From NCBI GenBank assembly GCA_008931825.1, contig QXVZ01006928.1, forward strand, positions 124,001 through 188,000: 64,000 nt of DNA. Direction: 5' to 3'. Positions 59,001 to 64,000 of this stretch are shown here, in pieces. The position numbers were made by a program, and so were the translations under genes. The notes beneath the pieces are model-generated. The model was not told the DNA's origin. It saw only the letters and a list, made by a program, of their open reading frames with translations, and searched no databases. Positions within the stretch are counted from its first letter, which is position 1, and every line of letters begins with the position of its first letter. The DNA is from Phallusia fumigata. Lineage: Eukaryota; Chordata; Ascidiacea; Phlebobranchia; Ascidiidae.

Positions 59001-62000
59001 TTTGTTCACATGCCATCAATTTCACAGTAACACTTCGAAATTAAACTAACTCAGTTTTGATAAAAATTTATTTGTGAACAGTTTGTCAGCTAGCAACCAC
59101 GGAATTATGGTTCTTAAAACTAAAAGTGGTAACTTTTATTCCTAGCTTCAGGAAATAAAAAATAATAATAATTTATGATGTATTAAGCAAATAAACTTAC
59201 CCCTTTTTAGTTGCCTTTGGTCGAGATTCTGGGCGTTTTCGCTTGCAGCAACAGATAGCGACGATAATTATGATAATGAGAAGTAAAACACCTCCCCCGA
59301 TTGCAACCCATATGTACCACTCGAGACCCAGTAAGCCAGGTTTGCCGTCAGGGTATCTCAAGTCATCTACTAAAACCCGAATAGTGGATGGCTCAGGAAT
59401 ACCATTGTCCGCCGTACATTCAAAGAATTCACCACCCGGCAATTCAAACAAGTTGGGCATATACAATGTTGGGCTGTCAAAACCAGCAACGTTGCCTGGT
59501 ATAACCTGAAGTAAAAAAGAAGTCTTTACATTTGAGATCTGATTAATGGCATCAACAAATGCTTTTACAAGTGTTATAGTACCAGTGTCAGATTAGGGAG
59601 CAGTTTTCCAACTTACTCACTTACCTTATGCACTGAGCTATGAGCACCTCCAATTGAGAACTATGTTATAGAACAAACACAAGTTTTAAAGTTTTAATAA
59701 ATAATACAGTTTCCATCCATTACAAAAAGCATAAATTATTGCAAAAAAATGCACCATTGGAACAGTTAGTTTTCACAGACAAAGGTTATAACTTGAACTA
59801 AAAACTCTCTTTGTCTTAATTTTTTGCCTATAATAAGTCAATTACTTTAAAACATACCCATGAATATTTAGGTTCTGGAAATCCATCAGCCTCACAAAAT
59901 ACATAGAAACTCGTTACGTTGGCCCACATGCGGATGTTCACCGGATGATCTGACAAATTTAATAATGTCAAAACTGGATGATTAGTTTTTCTGGCAAACC
60001 ACTATACTAAGTTTTTCACTATTTTACAAAACAGGCCAGGGTTTTTTTTAACTGATGAAAACCATCATATTTAATTTAAATTCACAAAAGTTACACATTA
60101 TAACAGTGCCCTTCTTATATATTTACTCACAAAGCACATTGACTGAATAATTCAAGACTTTGTCGACTCCTCTGTAAGCGGGATGGGTGACGATACACTC
60201 AAACTGTCGTTGGTGGTCAAATCTTGTCGGATTATCAAGCACAAGATCAAGAGAAATGTCCCATAGTAGGTCACTAAATGAGTTCCGTTCCACCACAGGT
60301 TGAGAAATTCCAACTTCACTCGTCCCATTCATCCATTTGATATTCGAGTAGGGTCTGCCAGCCTGAAAACACATACAACCACTGAATACGTGCACCAAGT
60401 TATATAAAGGGACAAGCAGCAATGCTTCATATTTTAAATGAACACTTTATATGGGAAAAATATGCTTGAGCAAACCTACATCCACAAATGTTTGCACAAC
60501 ATTTAACCGTAAAGTTATAATCTGAAAAAATCAATTTTCGTTTGTAAACAGTATGACCTGACAATACCCAAACAACATTTTATCATTAAGTTTACCTAAG
60601 CAATGCAAAACAGAAAACACCGATACTTCACTGTACAACTAACCTTGCTGGAGCATCGTGCAACAGGGCTTTCTGTGTGTTCCAGTATCGAGCCGTTCAC
60701 GTGCAAACCAGTTACGACTGGTTCTTGAGGGGTGACCCAAACATGCACAGGGTTCTTGTTGCTTAAAACACTTGGATCACTAACAGTTGAAATCTCGCAC
60801 CAATAATCTCCTTCGTCCTTCAGCTGGACGTCAGTTATCGTGAACACTCCATTGATGATTGTTGATCGGCCACTGTGTAAAGAATACAAAATTGTTTTTT
60901 GCTTTTTATTCCAAAATAACAGCAGGGTAAAATTGGTCTGTGTAAGTACCCCTTGTTAGCCTTATTGTATTCAAACCATTTTGCTCTATTTTTATGTTTG
61001 ATTTGTGACTGAACTAAATTTGTAAAAAAAAACACACATAAAAACTTTAAAGACAGGAATTAAGAAATTTGTAAACGACATCAATGACCATGATACAAAC
61101 TAATTGTAATCACCAATAACAACACAACGACCACAAAGAATAATACCGAACTTCCATTCTTCAAAATGTTTACAATTACTTAGCTCTTAAAAAAGAGGCT
61201 CTCCAATATTTATCTCATGACAATAAAACAAGCTTAAAGATATAAGCAGTGAAAAGGAGGAGTGGGCAAGATAAACTGGGTCAATCCCAGTAAGAAGATA
61301 ATGCCAGATAAAAACAGATTCCCACTGAGAGGGCAACAGAGCAACTGTCATACATCACAGTGGGAGATGGGGGCCAGACATTAGATAGCAGGTGCAAGGA
61401 ACAACTGGACAAGTAACAACTGTCATGGCTTTATGAGCCAACAAACAAAACTGAGTGTGGAATGCTTTATTTGTTACTTGCTAGAATACGAATCCTTTAA
61501 ACTACATGTCAAGGATATGCCCAGGTGGGCATAAAAGTGTGAACAAAATTTTCCAGTAGCGCAGAGTTAATAAGTAATCTCACAAAAAAACATTGCCCCT
61601 GAACTTACAAATATACTAGTTTCAAAACTTTAAACTGTGGCAGATGGGCAAGGCAATTATAAAGTCTTGTGCAACACAGTGACGCTGATAAGGATTTCCA
61701 TCGACTACAGCCAAATCAGTGTTACGTCATAATGAGCGCATCGCGACGTTAACGTGATTACACGTTTTCGGGTGTAAGGATTTGAAGTGACTGGTAATTC
61801 AACTTACTGCGGTATTTTAAGCACGTCATTCACTTAAGAAGGACACTTGTCGTCTTGGTGAAATACTGTTCCACAATATACCAACGAATAAACCAGGATT
61901 TAAGCTTTTGATTCCAGCAACCATTAGTCGTCATTAACTCAACCAATCACAGACGACAACGTCAACACGGGTCAACCAACCGGAAAATTTGGCGATCAGT

Positions 62001-63569
62001 GAAGCGAAAAGCCTCGGGCGAAATTAATATTCTGGAATTATGTCGGTGTGATGTCACAATTAGGGTTTCGATGGAAAGTCATGTGAACGCCCGAATCAAC
62101 TCAACGTCTGTGTACACACAGAGATTGCGACGAAACCCTTATTTGGGCAAGTCGAATTAAGGAGAAAATCCGAGCGTTGTAGCAGGGGAATGTCACGTGA
62201 CATCTCCATGAGCGCGTCGCAGTTTTGTTGACATTTCATGTTAGATCGGGTTTCGCCTGGGCTTCAAGCTAATCTTATCTGGGACAAAATTGTAACAAAC
62301 GATGAACGCAACAGCGCGAGACGTTCCACTCACTATTCACGCGTCATAAAAAGGTGTGACGTAACAACGGGCGAACAAAGAGTCCCGCCTCCGCACAATG
62401 GGTGGGTCGGGAAATAAAAACGACTGGACGGTTTTACGGGATATTGCCAGACCTTTCTACACTCAGTCGTGTGTCATCATGGGTTGTTGATTATAAGGGT
62501 TATAAGACCTAGTTGCAATTGCATCAATACAACTCCATTCCACAGTGCAAAAATGTGACAATCTCTTTCAATACATAACATACATAAAATGAGCTACACA
62601 TTTGTGGTTACTTGCTGGTATGCTGGACAAAATTTACACAAATGCTAACAGACAAACACAAACAAACACAATTACAAAATTCCAATGGCAATTAGGAGCA
62701 TTAGTAAGTACACTATAACAAACTGGATAAAAACGTTATGATTTATTGTTCCATGTTGTTCCATGGCTAGTTTGAAACTGGGTTTCTGTCATGAAATAAT
62801 GTTTAAATGTTTTTCCTTTCTTAAGATTTCTTTTACAGGCAAATTGAAGTACGTCTAAACAGATTTTTCTAAATCCAAAGACATGGAACAACATAATGGT
62901 AAAATTGTTGCGTTTATAGCTACAGACAAGTTCAGCAATTAAGTGCAACTTGTCAGTGTTAAACTGTAAAGTTTGTTGACAAAAGGACTAGTGAGGTGCT
63001 AATGGCAAACAACCTGCCACCAGACAACTTGCTAACGAACTGCTAAAATAAACAAACAACTGACTTGAACTGTTTGCTTCAATAAACACAACATATTTGC
63101 ACAAGGACACTAGATGGGCAAAATTAGGCAACTTAGTTTGGCAACTTCCAATGATCACAAATATATTTTCATTCACTATCTCTTTAAAGTACAAAGCCAA
63201 CTTTGGTAGACCTCGATTCTCAAACCATAAAATGCTGTTAAGCATTTAGTTATAAAACTTCCTCAATCAGTTTACACTTATTGTAATGTCATCTGGATTT
63301 AATCAAATAACAAAAGCTGCGATAAAACCCAGGTATGCATTTTGAGGCAATTCTGCTGTATACTTACGGAGGCAGGTCGAATTGTGAAAACACAGTTGGG
63401 ATTCCACCGGGATATATCTGGCATGCATCGATCACTATATCTGATCCATTTGCTTGAAACTTCCATCTCAGGTAATCCCCAAACCCCGGAACTGAGCATG
63501 GAAGTGAGACCGACTCACCAGAGACGATATTCCGAACAGGTTCGTATGACTGAACTCGGCCACCCTCAA
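56015..63569 (-). CDS. Three-Ig transmembrane adhesion protein with long repeat-bearing tail (5' end outside window)
   Basis: Thirteen exons in transcription order: 63569-63368, 60872-60644, 60362-60131, 59949-59858, 59660-59625, 59505-59201, 58896-58741, 58180-58030, 57975-57955, 57401-57261, 56871-56816, 56460-56413, 56351-56015 (TGA). They give 667 residues; the signal-peptide exon should lie past 63570. A V-type Ig spans the first two exons (SVSLPCSVPG to DEGDYWCEIS), a second Ig runs to about residue 221, and a third has FYVFCEADGFPEPKYSW and FFECTADNG. The membrane helix is about 325-347, then CCCKRKR. The V-C-C order recalls nectins and CADMs. The tail has PKA-type RRAS, repeated SREEL/SREHL/SHDDL motifs as seen in LSR/ILDR (angulin) tails, a Tyr/Asp/Gly-rich segment, eight Gln, and a C-terminal ASMI that may bind PDZ domains. 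Role inferred: cell-cell adhesion or junctions. Confidence 0.85.
56106..56133. repeat. CAG/CTG trinucleotide repeat encoding polyglutamine
   Basis: About eight CAG codons on the minus strand encode eight glutamines in the last exon of the Ig protein. Confidence 0.85.
56540..56705. mobile_element. Possible hAT-like MITE remnant
   Basis: caggggttccaaaccc near 56544 and gatgagaatcactg near 56692 look like diverged hAT-type inverted ends, in an intron of the Ig gene. No clear target duplication. Confidence 0.3.
56923..57155. mobile_element. hAT-like MITE in the Ig gene
   Basis: caggggtcagcaaccgtta near 56924 and ggttgccgacttctg near 57140 are imperfect inverted repeats of the common CAGGGGTCGGCAACC type, about 230 bases apart. 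The 8-base flanks do not match clearly, so the ends have decayed. Confidence 0.5.
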
Positions 63570-64000
63570 CTGAAAAATAGAAAAATTTTTGCTTTTACAT
63601 CAAACAAATGAAAAAATGGTTGATGGATATTGATTCAATCAGTGAGCATTTGCACACACAGTTCTACACAACAGATCTACACGTAAGTCATCAAAATCAA
63701 AAAGAATAAAAGTATACATTTAATTTTGTTTAAACCAAAACTGCAAGTATAAATTTAACCTAACAACTTGGGTTTTGAGGGCCAGCAGGTTATGTAAGTC
63801 CAAAAATTAAGGTAAAAAAATTTCAATATTTGCAAAGATCTCCTTTTACTATCATAAAACATCAAACAAGCCAATCACACAGAAGTATTTGCTTTATGGT
63901 GGATATTCATATTTTGTTTAATTGTCAGAACTATGTATGGGGTAAGCATATTTGCTAAACAGGAAACATTGACATTGTATTATTTCCTGGATTGCATACT
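63570..64000. other. Intron of the Ig gene at the window edge
   Basis: AT-rich, no exon recognised; the first exon with the signal peptide of the Ig protein must lie beyond the window. Confidence 0.5.

Overview
The window looks like a compact chordate genome, most likely a tunicate of the Ciona type. Introns are short with consensus GT-AG sites. There is an animal-type bifunctional UMPS, extracellular multidomain receptors built from kringle, YWTD, EGF, HYR and CCP modules, 3' splice acceptors placed just before start codons (as expected for spliced-leader addition), and a very high density of the palindrome TGACGTCA in non-coding DNA. The species call is inference; no mitochondrial or rRNA marker is present.

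Left part (1-13.2 kb): the 3' end of a plus-strand single-pass membrane protein with a very basic tail (58-1714), a minus-strand single-exon C2H2 zinc-finger protein (2627-3415), a poly-C tract with an assembly gap, and a complete nine-exon minus-strand UMPS gene (13179-5122). UMPS intron 1 holds a 2.7-kb block bounded by perfect terminal inverted repeats and an 8-bp target duplication. Inside it are extra copies of the repeat end, two N gaps, and coding exons of unrelated genes (an F-box/WD-like start exon, a three-exon unknown gene and a THAP-domain start exon). It is either a transposon carrying host exons or a scaffolding chimera.

Centre (19.3-55.6 kb): a tandem array of three plus-strand paralogues (A 19347-29635, B 35256-46131, C 49082-55545). 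A and B each have 22 coding exons with the same phases and many identical exon lengths. They encode signal peptide, kringle, YWTD propeller, EGF, second YWTD propeller, EGF, HYR, CCP-like domain, Ser/Thr-rich stalk, one transmembrane helix and a short tail with a shared motif and PDZ-ligand-like C-terminus. C keeps the first 15 exons but stops inside the second EGF and has no membrane anchor, so it is predicted to be secreted. I do not recognise this architecture as a named family, and it is the best candidate for an undescribed system: two membrane receptors and a soluble relative in one cluster. A small gene for a probable mitochondrial inner-membrane protein (47951-48223) lies between B and C.

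Right part (55.6-64 kb): a minus-strand three-Ig transmembrane adhesion protein (63569-56015, 5' end outside the window), convergent with paralogue C. Its long tail has repeated Ser-Arg-acidic-acidic-Leu motifs, a 21-nt microexon, a Tyr/Asp/Gly-rich region and polyglutamine.

Intergenic and intronic DNA holds tRNA-derived SINE-like sequences, hAT-like and foldback MITE-like elements and small minisatellites. No tRNA or rRNA gene, CRISPR array or retroviral element was recognised. All exon boundaries were read by eye from splice consensus, reading-frame continuity and paralogue comparison; total coding lengths are multiples of three for every complete model.
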